52,644 nucleotides of DNA from CAYSYH01 sp964435455 (GTDB taxonomy: Bacteria; Patescibacteriota; WWE3; 2-01-FULL-39-13; JAACPI01): assembly GCA_964435455.1 (NCBI GenBank), contig CAYSYH010000001.1, forward strand, positions 1 through 52,644, written 5' to 3'. Both the position numbers and the translations under genes were made by a program. Below the pieces are notes generated by a model. It did not search any database. It saw nothing but the letters and a program-made list of their open reading frames with translations, and had not been told where the DNA came from. Positions 26,389 through 35,473 of this stretch are shown here, one piece after another (the first letter of the stretch is position 1; each line of letters begins with the position of its first letter).

Positions 26389-28401
26389 TTATATTTTTAA
26401 GTTTATTTTTTTTAGTGTTAGGGCGTTAGCTACTACTATAACTGTAGAAAGGCTCATTACTAAAGCTCCTATTTCGGGTCTTAAAAAGATTCCAAATGGT
26501 GCAAAAGCCCCAGCAGCTGCTGGAATTGCTATAATGTTATACCCCAAAGCCCAAATAAGATTTTGTATCATTTTTTTATAAACTTTTTTAGACAAAATTA
26601 TTAATTTAACAACATCTAAAGGATTACTTTGTGTTAAAACAATGTCTCCCGCTTCAACTGCTACATCTGTTCCAGCTCCTATGGCTACTCCCACATTAGC
26701 CTGGGTTAATGCAGGTGCATCATTTACTCCATCTCCTACCATTAAAACAACATAGCCTTTGCTTTGTAGTTTTTTTATGTATTTATATTTATCTTTAGGC
26801 AAAACATTTGCAAAGTATGTGTCTATATTTAGCTCTTTTGCAACCAATTGCGCTACTTCTTTGTTATCTCCTGTAAGCATAGCTGTTTTAATTCCCAAAC
26901 TATGCAATTTTTGTATAGCCTTTTTTGCTTCTTTTTTTATTTTATCTGATAATGCTATAACTCCTAATAGCTGATCTTTATTTGCAACAAACACCAAAGT
27001 TTTTCCTTTAAATTTATTTTCAATATTTTGTGTACTTATTCCTAACTCTTTTAGTAAAGCTTTGTTGCCTATAAAATATTCTTTTCCTTGTATTGTTGCG
27101 GTTACTCCTTTACCTTCAATGTTTTTAAAGTTTTTTATTCTAGGTATTTTTAAATTTTTATTTTTTGCGTATTTTAATATAGACATTGCTATAATATGTG
27201 CTGAATGCTGCTCTAATGCAGCTGCTATTTTTAAAATTTCTTCTTTCTTTAACTTTTTATTAACCGATATTATATCTGTTATGCCAAATTCACCTTTAGT
27301 TAATGTCCCTGTTTTATCAAAAACTACCATATTAACTTTCTTTAGAACTTCTATTTTTTCTAAATTTTTGATAAACAAACCATTTTTTACTGCCAAAGAT
27401 GTAGTTATGGTTGTAACTGTAGGTATTGCTAAACCTAATGCGTGAGGGCATGCAATTACTAAAACTGTAATTGCTAAAGTTATAGCAAACACAAAAGGTT
27501 TACCTATAATTAGTGTCCAAATTAACAATGTTACTAATGCGGTAGTAGCTGCACTAAAAGTTAAAATTGATGCAGCCTTGTCTGCAATTTTTTGTGATTT
27601 AGGTTTTGTTGATTGGGCTTTTTCAATTAATTTTTTAATTTGCCCAATTGTAGAATTTTCTCCTACTTTTGTTAATTTTATAGTTATAGAAGAATCTAAA
27701 ACAATAGATCCCGCATTGATAGTATTATCTTTACCTTTTTTAACTGGTTTAGATTCTCCTGTTATGTGTGATTCATTCAAATTTGCTGTTCCCTCTATAA
27801 TTACACCATCTGCTGGAACTTTTTCTTCGGGTTTTACTAATACTATATCTCCAATTTTTAAATTGCTTATGTTGGTATCTTCAATTTTACCTTTGTTTAT
27901 TATTTTATGAGCTTTTTTAGGTAATAGCTTTTCTACTTCCATAAGAGCGTTTCCTGCTGCCGAACCTGATTTTGCTTCTAAATAATGCCCAAACAGTAAA
28001 ACCCATATTAATGTTGATATTTCTAAATAAAAGTTTGTATTTATGGATGGTATAAAGGTGGCTGCCACCGAAAAGAGGTACCCTGCCCCTACAGCTATAG
28101 ACACCAATGTCATCATTCCATATGTTTTAGATTTTATTTCCATCCAAGCATGTTGAAAAAAGACCCATCCTATTACAAAAATAAGGGTAGCAATACTAAA
28201 AGCCACATATTTACTTGATATAACAGGGGGTAAGCTTAATATACTTGCTATTTTTTGATTGGTAAAAAGCAATGGTATTAGTAAAAAAGTTACAACCCAA
28301 AATCGCTTTAAAAATTCTTGGGGAGTACCATGCATACCATGTCCGCTAGTGTGGGTATGAGGGTTATCATTACAGCATACTTGTTTATTGTGGTTATGCA
28401 T
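26389..28401 (-). CDS. copB: Copper-exporting P1B-type ATPase (CopB-like)
   Basis: 670 residues. The N-terminal tail is rich in His and Cys ('HNHNKQVCCNDNPHTHTSGH') instead of a CxxC metal-binding domain. Eight transmembrane helices are expected. The ion-channel motif 'ACPHALGLAIP' is CPH, the P1B-3 type linked to Cu(II)/Ag rather than the CPC of CopA. The phosphorylation site 'FDKTGTLTKGE', 'TGES' actuator ('HITGESKPV') and hinge 'MVGDGVNDAPAL' are intact. It lies 1 base after csoR and shares its copper-controlled promoter. Location: inner membrane, exporting metal. Confidence 0.92.
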   Translation of the reverse strand: MHNHNKQVCCNDNPHTHTSGHGMHGTPQEFLKRFWVVTFLLIPLLFTNQKIASILSLPPVISSKYVAFSIATLIFVIGWVFFQHAWMEIKSKTYGMMTLVSIAVGAGYLFSVAATFIPSINTNFYLEISTLIWVLLFGHYLEAKSGSAAGNALMEVEKLLPKKAHKIINKGKIEDTNISNLKIGDIVLVKPEEKVPADGVIIEGTANLNESHITGESKPVKKGKDNTINAGSIVLDSSITIKLTKVGENSTIGQIKKLIEKAQSTKPKSQKIADKAASILTFSAATTALVTLLIWTLIIGKPFVFAITLAITVLVIACPHALGLAIPTVTTITTSLAVKNGLFIKNLEKIEVLKKVNMVVFDKTGTLTKGEFGITDIISVNKKLKKEEILKIAAALEQHSAHIIAMSILKYAKNKNLKIPRIKNFKNIEGKGVTATIQGKEYFIGNKALLKELGISTQNIENKFKGKTLVFVANKDQLLGVIALSDKIKKEAKKAIQKLHSLGIKTAMLTGDNKEVAQLVAKELNIDTYFANVLPKDKYKYIKKLQSKGYVVLMVGDGVNDAPALTQANVGVAIGAGTDVAVEAGDIVLTQSNPLDVVKLIILSKKVYKKMIQNLIWALGYNIIAIPAAAGAFAPFGIFLRPEIGALVMSLSTVIVVANALTLKKINLKI

Positions 28402-28402
28402 A

Positions 28403-28672
28403 TTATTTATTTTTAGCTAATTTATAAAGTTCTAATATTTCCTTTAAAGTTGTTGGGTTGTTTTGACCTCTTACATTTTTAATGACACATGTTGATAAAT
28501 GATCCTCTAATAAAATATCCTCTACGCTAGATAATGCTTTTTTAACTGCAAGTGTTTGGTTAATAATATCTACGCAATATGTATCTTTGTTAATCATTTT
28601 TTGCAAACCTCTAATTTGTCCTTCAATTATTTTTAATCTTTTTATAGCTTTTAGTTTAGTTTTTTTAGTCAT
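28403..28672 (-). CDS. csoR: CsoR-family copper-sensing repressor
   Basis: 89 residues, all-helical. The CsoR fingerprint is present: Cys in 'KDTYCVDII' (~33), then His and Cys in 'EDHLSTCV' (~58 and ~62), the Cu(I) ligands; the N-terminal helix carries 'RLKIIEGQIRGLQKMI'. Copper binding should release it from DNA. The operator is visible just upstream, inside its own promoter, so it autoregulates with copB. Confidence 0.93.
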   Translation of the reverse strand: MTKKTKLKAIKRLKIIEGQIRGLQKMINKDTYCVDIINQTLAVKKALSSVEDILLEDHLSTCVIKNVRGQNNPTTLKEILELYKLAKNK

Positions 28673-28678
28673 AAATTA

Positions 28679-28708
28679 ATGATACCATACGGGGGAGGGG
28701 TACGTCAA
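28679..28708 (-). promoter_or_regulatory. csoR-copB promoter with CsoR operator in the spacer, leaderless
   Basis: Minus strand: TTGACG (28708-28703), 18-base spacer, TATCAT (28684-28679). The spacer carries a GC-rich, C-tract pseudo-palindrome (TACCCCTCCCCCGTATGGTA) like known CsoR operators, so bound repressor would block polymerase. Six bases separate the -10 from the ATG, predicting a leaderless mRNA. Confidence 0.7.
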
Positions 28709-28805
28709 CTAAATTATTGCCCGACCTTTCTTATATTTACTTGCTTTTGCTATGGTAATTTGTTTTTAGGTGCAGATATAATGTATTATTTTAACAGGCA
28801 TTAAA

Positions 28806-28891
28806 TGGTGCCGGGAGTGGGAGTCGAACCCACACGTCCAAAGGACACCGGTTTTTGAGACCGGCCTGTCTACCAGTTTCAGCATCCCGGC
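28806..28891 (-). tRNA. tRNA-Leu (CAA)
   Basis: 86 bases with encoded CCA. Acceptor GCCGGGA/TCCCGGC, anticodon loop CTCAAAA, and a long variable arm (TGTCCTTTGGACGT) as expected for class II tRNA-Leu. It reads UUG. This tRNA, tRNA-Ala and their promoters fill the 428-base gap between csoR and truB; nothing else is seen there. Confidence 0.95.
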
Positions 28892-28904
28892 TTAAACTTG
28901 TATA

Positions 28905-28933
28905 ATTATAATGTAATAATTATATTTGTACAA
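28905..28933 (-). promoter_or_regulatory. Promoter for tRNA-Leu
   Basis: Minus strand: TTGTAC (28933-28928), a 17-base spacer, perfect TATAAT (28910-28905), 13 bases before the tRNA 5' end. Confidence 0.5.
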
Positions 28934-28960
28934 AATTATAAAAAATCCTTAAAAAATATA

Positions 28961-29037
28961 TGGTGGACCGTGGGGGATTTGAACCCCCGACCTCTACAAT
29001 GCGAATGTAGCGCTCTATCCAGCTGAGCTAACGGCCC
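28961..29037 (-). tRNA. tRNA-Ala (CGC)
   Basis: 77 bases with encoded CCA. Anticodon loop TTCGCAT reads GCG. The acceptor stem GGGCCGT/ACGGTCC contains the G3-U70 pair, the universal alanine identity element. A TATAAT at 29051-29046 on the minus strand may serve it. Confidence 0.95.
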
Positions 29038-29101
29038 TTTATATTATTATAGTTTAAATAAAGATGTTTTACACTAAAAATTATTATATACTTTACAATA
29101 T

Positions 29102-29851
29102 ATGCCAGTAATAAGACCTTGTGTTTTAAACGTTAATAAACCTTTAAATTGGACAAGTAGAGATGTACTAAATAAATTGCAAAAAATATATAAATTTAAA
29201 AAATTTGGGCATGCAGGCACCTTAGACCCTTTAGCAACAGGGGTCTTATTGGTTTTAGTTGGATCTCACACAAAAAAGCAAAGTTATTATATGGGTTTGC
29301 CCAAAGAATATAAGGTTAGAATTTTTTTTGGGTTGTACTCCCCTACCTTAGACTTAGAAGGACCTTTAAAATATGTACCACTAAAAAAACCTATATCAAC
29401 AAACAATATTAAAAGATATTTAGATTCTAAACTAGGTGAACATCCCCAAAAAGTGCCATTTTATTCCGCAGTAAAAGTTAAAGGGGATCCTTTATATAAG
29501 ATTGCACGTAAGAATAAAACTACAAAAATTCCTAGTAAAAAGGTAATATTATACAACTACAAAATACTGGACTTTAAAAATCAAAATCCTAAAAAAGACT
29601 ATTTACAAGATATTAATGGTTTAGATTACAAAAAAAAACTTTATATTTTAAGAAACTCTTTGCCCTACGTAGATTTATGGCTTAAAACAGGAAAGGGCTA
29701 TTACGTCAGATCTTTAGCAAGGGATTTAGGTGAATTTCTCAAAACTTCTGCGGTTGTAGGAAGTTTACAAAGAGTCGCTGTAGGCGATTTTAATGTTAAA
29801 GATTCGTTATCTTTGAAATACTTTGAGTCTCAACCAGATTTGATTTACTAG
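29102..29851 (+). CDS. truB: tRNA pseudouridine(55) synthase TruB
   Basis: 249 residues. Makes the pseudouridine at position 55 in the T loop. The catalytic motif 'GHAGTLDPLATGVLLV' (Asp ~44) and 'GLPKEYKVRIFFGLYSPTLD' are clear; 'GKGYYVRSLARDLG' (~200) is the C-terminal motif. It lacks an obvious PUA domain. Its 3' end overlaps the end of the convergent membrane gene by 56 bases. Confidence 0.93.
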   Translation: MPVIRPCVLNVNKPLNWTSRDVLNKLQKIYKFKKFGHAGTLDPLATGVLLVLVGSHTKKQSYYMGLPKEYKVRIFFGLYSPTLDLEGPLKYVPLKKPISTNNIKRYLDSKLGEHPQKVPFYSAVKVKGDPLYKIARKNKTTKIPSKKVILYNYKILDFKNQNPKKDYLQDINGLDYKKKLYILRNSLPYVDLWLKTGKGYYVRSLARDLGEFLKTSAVVGSLQRVAVGDFNVKDSLSLKYFESQPDLIY

Positions 29852-30800
29852 TATTTTCCGAATGATTAAAAGAGTATCTTATAACGCTTTTATTTTGTTT
29901 TTCTTTATAAATAAAGCCTGTAGATATAAGTAAATTAAAGAACAAATAATTTATTAAGGTAGTTGCTGATGACACGAGTTTAAGACCAAAGCTAAGATAT
30001 CCAAATATTGTAATTGCTAAAAATATTTTAATAGGTATCTTAAAACTCTCAATATATAGGTAAATTTCTTCCCTCATGCTTTTTTTAGTATTTTCTAATG
30101 CTTTTTCTTTTAGTTTATTTAACGTAGGAGTTTTAGAAGTGTTTAACAATGCAATAGCTGGATTACTCTGAAAGTTAATTCCATATTTTTTTACTAAATC
30201 CTTTAAAATTTTTTTGTCGCTATAGGGATCTAAATCTACCTGATTAATATTAACATCTGATTTATCAGTTATTTTTAAAGCTTTATCCCCTGCTATATCT
30301 ATTATTTTATTTACGTACTTTTTTACAGTTTTATTATTAGGTGTTAAATCTATTTGAGTATAAAAAGTTAAAGATATAATAGCGGATATTGATAAGGCTA
30401 ATAAAGTATTTATACTAATAAAAAAACTAAATAGGGGTATTTTTAAATAAGTTTCTTCTGTTTTTAGCATTTTTGCATAGCTGGCTATAAAGGGAATTAT
30501 AAGAAATAAAAAAAATAAAAATTTTAAAGACCAAAAAGATATATCTGTAAATAAAGTAACTGAAAATAAAAAAAAGAATATAGGCAAAATATAAAAAAGA
30601 TTTAAAAAGTCTCCATCTAAATTAATTAGTGAAAATACACCTAAGCTTAAAGATAAAAAAACAAAAAATATGCTAATTTTTATATAAGTTTTTATTTCTA
30701 GTAAGTTATCTAAATTTATATATTGTATGTTTTGCAAAGCACCTATCAAGAATATTAGACTAACTAAAAGTAAAGATGCTTTTTTTACGCTAAAATTCAT
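29796..30800 (-). CDS. Polytopic membrane protein, unknown
   Basis: 334 residues. About five hydrophobic helices in the N-terminal half (~8-25, 38-58, 68-88, 92-107, 121-145), a soluble Lys/Asp/Asn-rich segment (~150-245), then two more helices (~252-270 and 275-298) and a polar tail. No motif recognised. The last 56 bases overlap truB antisense, so tail codons are constrained by truB. Confidence 0.6.
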   Translation of the reverse strand: MNFSVKKASLLLVSLIFLIGALQNIQYINLDNLLEIKTYIKISIFFVFLSLSLGVFSLINLDGDFLNLFYILPIFFFLFSVTLFTDISFWSLKFLFFLFLIIPFIASYAKMLKTEETYLKIPLFSFFISINTLLALSISAIISLTFYTQIDLTPNNKTVKKYVNKIIDIAGDKALKITDKSDVNINQVDLDPYSDKKILKDLVKKYGINFQSNPAIALLNTSKTPTLNKLKEKALENTKKSMREEIYLYIESFKIPIKIFLAITIFGYLSFGLKLVSSATTLINYLFFNLLISTGFIYKEKQNKSVIRYSFNHSENTSKSNLVETQSISKITNL

Positions 30801-30897
30801 TCTATAGTTCTATTTAAAAAAGGCAGTTGCTTTTTAATTGTAATTAAAAAATTAAATATACTCAAGTTTAGAATAAGCGTAATTAATTTTTGTTTTG

Positions 30898-32637
30898 CTA
30901 TTTGGATTTCCAGTTTTTTAAAAAAGATGTTAAATCATTTAAATTTATTATTTTTTCTTCTTCTTTAGTTTTTAAATTTCTAAATTTAACCTCTACCCCA
31001 CCCTTTTGTAAGCTCCTCTTGCTTAAAACTATTCTTACAGGAAGCCCTAGAATATCTGCATTTTTTAATTTTTCACCGGCGCTTGCAGTTTTTCTATCAT
31101 CCCAAAGCACGTCTAACCCTGCCCTTTCTAACTTGTATATTATATTTTTAGCTTGTTCTTTAAAATCTTGTTCCAGAGTAATAAAATAAATGTCATAAGG
31201 AGCTATTTTTTTAGGCCATACAAGCCCTTTTTCATCATTAAAAATTTCTGCAATTATTCCCATAAGCCTTGTTATCCCTATGCCGTAACTTCCCATATAA
31301 ACTAACTTTTGGTTGCCATGTTTATCGCTGTAATAATAATTTAAAGCTTTAGAAAATTTAGTTTCTAGCGGAAATATATTACCTGCTTCGCTAGCTTTAA
31401 ATACTTGATAAGGTTCTCTAGTTTTGGGATATAAATCACCTTTTTTTGCAATTTTAATATCGTAAAAATCTTTGGGTTTTGGTAAATCTACTCCCCAGTT
31501 TACATTTATATAGTGATATCCTTGTTTATTTGCCCCTAGTTCAAAATTTACAAGTTCCTTTGTAGATTCATCTACAATAATTTTAATTTCTTTTGGTAGG
31601 TTTATTAACCCTGCGTATCCTATTTTTGATCCTGTTAGTTTTTTTACTTCTTTTTCTGTAGCCAGCCTAATAATTTTTACCTTTAATATCTTCTTTAATT
31701 TTAGTTCATTCACCTCGTAGTCTCCTCTAACAGCTGCTGCTACAAAGCCTCTATCGGTATAATAAATTAAGGTTTTTATTGTATTATTTATAGGAATATT
31801 TAAGAATTTTGCTAAATCTTTAACCGTTGTTATATTAGGGGTTTTAACTAGTCTTTTTGCTTTTTTAATTTTATCTGTTTTTACGTTTAAAGATTTTGAG
31901 GGCGCAATCTCTTTATTAAAAGCTTCATTAGTACTTTTAGCATAAAAAATTGTATCTTCGCCATTTTTGCATTTTACCTGAAATTCATGCGAGTAATTAT
32001 CTGTAAAATCTCCTCCGCTTGCTGCTGTTATATATGTTAAATTTTTTAATCCTAATTTGCTATATATGTTCCAATAAGCTTTTTTAGCCTTTTCATAATA
32101 TTTCATTAAATCTTTTTTGCTTGTATGAAAGCTATATAAATCTTTCATTATAAATTCTCTTGTTCTTAACATTCCTGATTTAGCTCTTGGTTCGTTCCTA
32201 AATTTAGTTTGTATTTGATAAACTGCAAAAGGAAGCTCTTTATAGCTTACAACATATTTTTTAGCCAAATCTGTTAATAAGTCTTCATGTGTAGGGTTTA
32301 AAACATATTCTAAGTTGTGCTTTATTTCCGATTCCTTATTTGCAGGAACTACTTTAAATAGAACATCTAAAGTTTCATACCTTCCTGTTTTTTGCCAAGT
32401 TTCCTTTGGGGCTAAGGAGGTTAATAAGAGTTCTTGTCCTATTTTATCCATTTCTTCCCTTACAATATTTTCTATTTTTTTTACTACTTTAAGGCCTAAC
32501 GGTAGTAAAGCATATACTCCAGACATAACTTGGTAAACATAACCAGCTTGAATCAATAATGATGCATTTTTACTTGAGAATTTTTTAGAACTTTGCGTTT
32601 TTACCGACTTTCCAAAAAGTTTTGAATATCTTTGCAT
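30898..32637 (-). CDS. proS: Prolyl-tRNA synthetase, bacterial type with editing insert
   Basis: 579 residues from the ATG at 32637 (an in-frame GTG five codons upstream is less likely). Class II synthetase: 'GVYALLPLGLKVVKKIENIV' (motif 1 region), 'FRNEPRAKSGMLRTREFIMK' (motif 2), 'MGSYGIGITRLMGIIAEI' (motif 3), and a C-terminal anticodon-binding domain (~480-575). A YbaK-like editing domain (~235-395) is inserted between motifs 2 and 3 ('YEVNELKLKK', 'GYAGLINLP'). Length matches the E. coli enzyme, unlike the trimmed PheT and ThrRS here. Confidence 0.95.
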   Translation of the reverse strand: MQRYSKLFGKSVKTQSSKKFSSKNASLLIQAGYVYQVMSGVYALLPLGLKVVKKIENIVREEMDKIGQELLLTSLAPKETWQKTGRYETLDVLFKVVPANKESEIKHNLEYVLNPTHEDLLTDLAKKYVVSYKELPFAVYQIQTKFRNEPRAKSGMLRTREFIMKDLYSFHTSKKDLMKYYEKAKKAYWNIYSKLGLKNLTYITAASGGDFTDNYSHEFQVKCKNGEDTIFYAKSTNEAFNKEIAPSKSLNVKTDKIKKAKRLVKTPNITTVKDLAKFLNIPINNTIKTLIYYTDRGFVAAAVRGDYEVNELKLKKILKVKIIRLATEKEVKKLTGSKIGYAGLINLPKEIKIIVDESTKELVNFELGANKQGYHYINVNWGVDLPKPKDFYDIKIAKKGDLYPKTREPYQVFKASEAGNIFPLETKFSKALNYYYSDKHGNQKLVYMGSYGIGITRLMGIIAEIFNDEKGLVWPKKIAPYDIYFITLEQDFKEQAKNIIYKLERAGLDVLWDDRKTASAGEKLKNADILGLPVRIVLSKRSLQKGGVEVKFRNLKTKEEEKIINLNDLTSFLKNWKSK

Positions 32638-32659
32638 AATATAGTTATACACTTATTTT

Positions 32660-33118
32660 TTACTTTATAAAAGGGGTTATGTTGATATAATTTTTTATTA
32701 AATTCTCATTTTTAAAAAAAGGTTTACTATTTTTTTTGCAATCGTTTGGTTTTATGGGGTTACTAAAACCCAATAAGGATATTACTTTATTTTGGTTTTT
32801 TAAATTTACATCAATTTTTAAACCTAGTTTGTCTTTATTATTTTTTATATATAATGTTTTTTTAAAATATAATATCTTTATTTTATTATTTATAAATTGT
32901 AAACCGTTGTTATGCCCCACAACTTGTATTGTTGTATTATTTTTTGGCATTTTAATAACACATTTTTTATTTTGTATTTTTTTACTTAATAAATCAAAAG
33001 TTGTTTTAGGTAGAGTTTTTGTTGTTTTATTTTGTGGTATAAGTATATAAATTAAACCTATTATTACAAATATAGATAGTATTATTTCTGTACCCCATTC
33101 CTTAAATTTTTTCTGCAT
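32660..33118 (-). CDS. Membrane-anchored protein, unknown
   Basis: 152 residues. One N-terminal helix (~12-28, 'IILSIFVIIGLIYILIP'), then a basic, Asn/Lys-rich extracytoplasmic part with a beta-like pattern (~40-120). No family recognised. Its start overlaps the end of the metallopeptidase gene upstream by 17 bases, so it is co-transcribed with it. Confidence 0.5.
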   Translation of the reverse strand: MQKKFKEWGTEIILSIFVIIGLIYILIPQNKTTKTLPKTTFDLLSKKIQNKKCVIKMPKNNTTIQVVGHNNGLQFINNKIKILYFKKTLYIKNNKDKLGLKIDVNLKNQNKVISLLGFSNPIKPNDCKKNSKPFFKNENLIKNYINITPFIK

Positions 33119-33788
33119 ATAGCTTTAATAATTTATTATTTAATTCTTTTTTAGCTTGTTTGTAATAAGGGCAGTACGTCGCCACTAGTTCCCAAAATTC
33201 TTTTTTATGGTTTTTATGTTTTATATGAGCAAGTTCATGAATTATAACATAATCAATTACTTCTTTTTTATAAACCAAAAGTCTTAAGTTTAAGTTAATG
33301 TTATTTTTTGCAGAGCAACTACCCCATAAAGATTTTTGGCTTTTAATAAAAACCTTATTGGGTTTTAGGCCCATAACTTTAGAATAAATGCTTATTTTTT
33401 GCATAAAATAGCTTTGTGCTATTTTTTTATACTCTTTTTTTATACTCTTTTTTATATTTTGGTTAGTTATGTTTTTGTTATAATATAAATTAACAATGTT
33501 GTTGTCATAATCTACAATAACATATGTTCTTTTTTTGCTATATTTTTTAGTTTTAAGCTTATAGGGATTCCCAAAAATATAATAGATATTTTTTTTATAT
33601 TCTTTATATATTTTCTTATTTTTGTTAGATTGTTTTTGTATCCAAGTATAATGTTTTTCAATTAATCTATTTATATACTTTTTATTTATATTTATAGGTG
33701 TTTTTACTATTAAGATTCCGGCAGGACTAATTGTTAAGGTTACTTTTTTTATTCTTTTTTTGGTTGATATAATTTTGTATTTTATCAT
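33102..33788 (-). CDS. YgjP-like zinc metallopeptidase
   Basis: 228 residues. The zinc signature 'IHELAHIKHKNHKKEFWELV' (HExxH plus a downstream His) is at ~187-206 and 'KSLWGSCSAKNNINLNLRL' precedes it, as in the YgjP/DUF45 family of gluzincin-like proteases. Often linked with restriction systems in other genomes, but here next to radC. It is 3 bases after radC. Substrate unknown. Confidence 0.85.
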   Translation of the reverse strand: MIKYKIISTKKRIKKVTLTISPAGILIVKTPININKKYINRLIEKHYTWIQKQSNKNKKIYKEYKKNIYYIFGNPYKLKTKKYSKKRTYVIVDYDNNIVNLYYNKNITNQNIKKSIKKEYKKIAQSYFMQKISIYSKVMGLKPNKVFIKSQKSLWGSCSAKNNINLNLRLLVYKKEVIDYVIIHELAHIKHKNHKKEFWELVATYCPYYKQAKKELNNKLLKLYAEKI

Positions 33789-33791
33789 TTG

Positions 33792-34472
33792 TTATATTAG
33801 CCCTTCCTCTTTAAAGCTAAAATAGTTTGTTTTTCCAACTATTATATGATCAATAAGTTTAATACCTAGTATTTTGCCAGCTTTTTGTAGTTTTTTAGTT
33901 ACATTTATATCTTCATAAGATGGTTTTACTATTCCCGAAGGATGATTATGTGCTATTATAATTTTACAAGCTAAATATTTAATTGCAGGCTCAAAAACCT
34001 CACGTGGGTGTACTAATGACTGTGTTAAAGTACCTATACTAATTGTTTCCATTGCTAATTCATTGTTTTTTACATCTAGATAAAAAACTATAAAATGTTC
34101 CTTTTTGCTATTTTTAATGTGTGTTAATCTATTATAAATATCTCTTGGAGTGTGAAAATTTTGTAACTCTTCTTGTTTATTAATTAATCTTTTTGCTAAT
34201 TCTAAAGAGGCTATTATCTTTCCTGCTTTAACCTCTCCTACCCCTTTTATACCTTTAAATAATTCCATATTTAGTGGTTTATTTAAATCAGATTTTTTTA
34301 GTTTTTTTAAAACTTTTTGGGCTACATGGAGCACGTTATTATTTTTAGTTCCACTGCTTAATATTAGTGCTAATAGTTCCTTATTGTTAAGTTTTTGTAT
34401 TCCATATTTTTGCAGCTTTTCCCTTGGTCTTAATATTTTTGGTAATTCTTTTATAGTTTTTTTAGTACTCAT
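33792..34472 (-). CDS. radC: RadC-like JAB-domain protein
   Basis: 226 residues. An N-terminal helix-hairpin-helix region ('LFKGIKGVGEVKAGKIIASL') and a C-terminal JAB/MPN metal-binding domain with 'IIAHNHPSGIVKPSYED' (HxH...D). RadC is widely kept and once linked to repair, but its biochemical role remains unsettled. The 210-base region beyond its start holds an AT-rich stretch with one weak hairpin and no gene. Confidence 0.92.
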   Translation of the reverse strand: MSTKKTIKELPKILRPREKLQKYGIQKLNNKELLALILSSGTKNNNVLHVAQKVLKKLKKSDLNKPLNMELFKGIKGVGEVKAGKIIASLELAKRLINKQEELQNFHTPRDIYNRLTHIKNSKKEHFIVFYLDVKNNELAMETISIGTLTQSLVHPREVFEPAIKYLACKIIIAHNHPSGIVKPSYEDINVTKKLQKAGKILGIKLIDHIIVGKTNYFSFKEEGLI

Positions 34473-34682
34473 TAGTTAGTATGCTGTGTTTATTAAAATA
34501 AATACTTAAAACCTAAACACTCTAATTCTAGTCTAAATTAATATAATATTAAAATAAAGTTTTATTTATAAATTAAATTTATACCTAAAATGCAGGTATT
34601 TGATATTTATAATTTTTACTTTTGTTGAGATTTTTATTATTAAGATTATTTTTAGTGAAGCTTTTTATTGTGCATTACCTTC

Positions 34683-34979
34683 CTAATAGTCTTTGCTTTC
34701 TTTTGGTGTTCTTAGCCCCCAAAACCCTAGCCCTACACCGGCAGAAACAGCCATAATGTTTATTTCAGACATATTTTGCGGTAGTTTATCTACCATCCCT
34801 AAAACTAAAATAATAGGGGGTATAAAAAAGAAACAAACTCTACGTCCTATATTGCGCGCTGTTTCTAAATTTTTAGGATCAACTCCAAAAACTCCTTCAG
34901 CAAGAGCTGCAGCTGCGCCGTTTATCCCTGCCGATATTAAAAACCCTAAAAAAGGGTAAGCAGCTGTTTCTGGACTCAT
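34683..34979 (-). CDS. Small polytopic membrane protein, unknown
   Basis: 98 residues with about three hydrophobic segments (~6-28, 47-62, 73-88). Ala/Gly-rich N-terminal helix ('GINGAAAALAEGVFG'). No family recognised. It has its own strong promoter (34990-35018) and lies next to a similar-sized membrane gene (35059-35337) under a related promoter. Confidence 0.5.
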   Translation of the reverse strand: MSPETAAYPFLGFLISAGINGAAAALAEGVFGVDPKNLETARNIGRRVCFFFIPPIILVLGMVDKLPQNMSEINIMAVSAGVGLGFWGLRTPKESKDY

Positions 34980-34989
34980 AGTATTTTAA

Positions 34990-35018
34990 AATATACTATA
35001 CAATGCTATTTATGTCAA
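34990..35018 (-). promoter_or_regulatory. Strong promoter for the 98-residue membrane protein
   Basis: Minus strand: perfect TTGACA (35018-35013), a 17-base spacer, TATATT (34995-34990), 10 bases before the ATG; very short leader. Confidence 0.6.
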
Positions 35019-35058
35019 AATTTATAAGGAAGTATTATTTTTACTAAACTTACCTTAT

Positions 35059-35337
35059 TTATTCGTTAACGTGTCGCCTGTAAGATTCCAAAAAACCTAA
35101 AGACATTCCTACAGCCAAAGGTATTAAGGCTTCGCTATCTTGTATAGGCATGCCTAGTTCGCTCAACCCCAAGGCTACCATAACTCCTACAAAAGGTAGC
35201 CATGCAAACTTACCTACCTCCTCGTAGTTTTTTATTTTTAATAAAAGATTCAATGCTTCTACTGGACCAAATGTACTAATTAACCCTAGCATAAAAAAGA
35301 GCACATTACCTTGGGTGTATTCACCAATTTCAATCAT
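35059..35337 (-). CDS. Small polytopic membrane protein, unknown
   Basis: 92 residues with about three hydrophobic segments (~11-32, 43-59, 68-83). 'GLISTFGPVEALNLLLK' and 'AWLPFVGVMVALGLSELG' are the helices. No family recognised. Same orientation and promoter style as the gene at 34683-34979. Confidence 0.5.
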   Translation of the reverse strand: MIEIGEYTQGNVLFFMLGLISTFGPVEALNLLLKIKNYEEVGKFAWLPFVGVMVALGLSELGMPIQDSEALIPLAVGMSLGFLESYRRHVNE

Positions 35338-35347
35338 ATTATACTAC

Positions 35348-35375
35348 TTTTTACTATAATTGTTATTTATGTCAA
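35348..35375 (-). promoter_or_regulatory. Promoter for the 92-residue membrane protein
   Basis: Minus strand: TTGACA (35375-35370), a 16-base spacer and a weak TAAAAA -10 (35353-35348), 10 bases before the ATG. The first 12 bases, TTGACATAAATA, match exactly the promoter at 35018-35007. Confidence 0.35.
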
Positions 35376-35473
35376 TATTTTATTTATTTAACGTTTCTGT
35401 TGTTGCTAATTTAAAAATTATTTAGTTATTCTATAACTATTATTAAAATATTTAACTATACAAACCCTCGCAT

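Noticed and set aside
30814..30836. Possible terminator between proS and the membrane gene
   Set aside because: Stem needs a bulge and consists mostly of A-T pairs; too weak to call.
34581..34599. Hairpin ATACCT/AGGTAT between radC and the 98-residue gene
   Set aside because: Short stem without a T-run on either strand; no support as a terminator or riboswitch.
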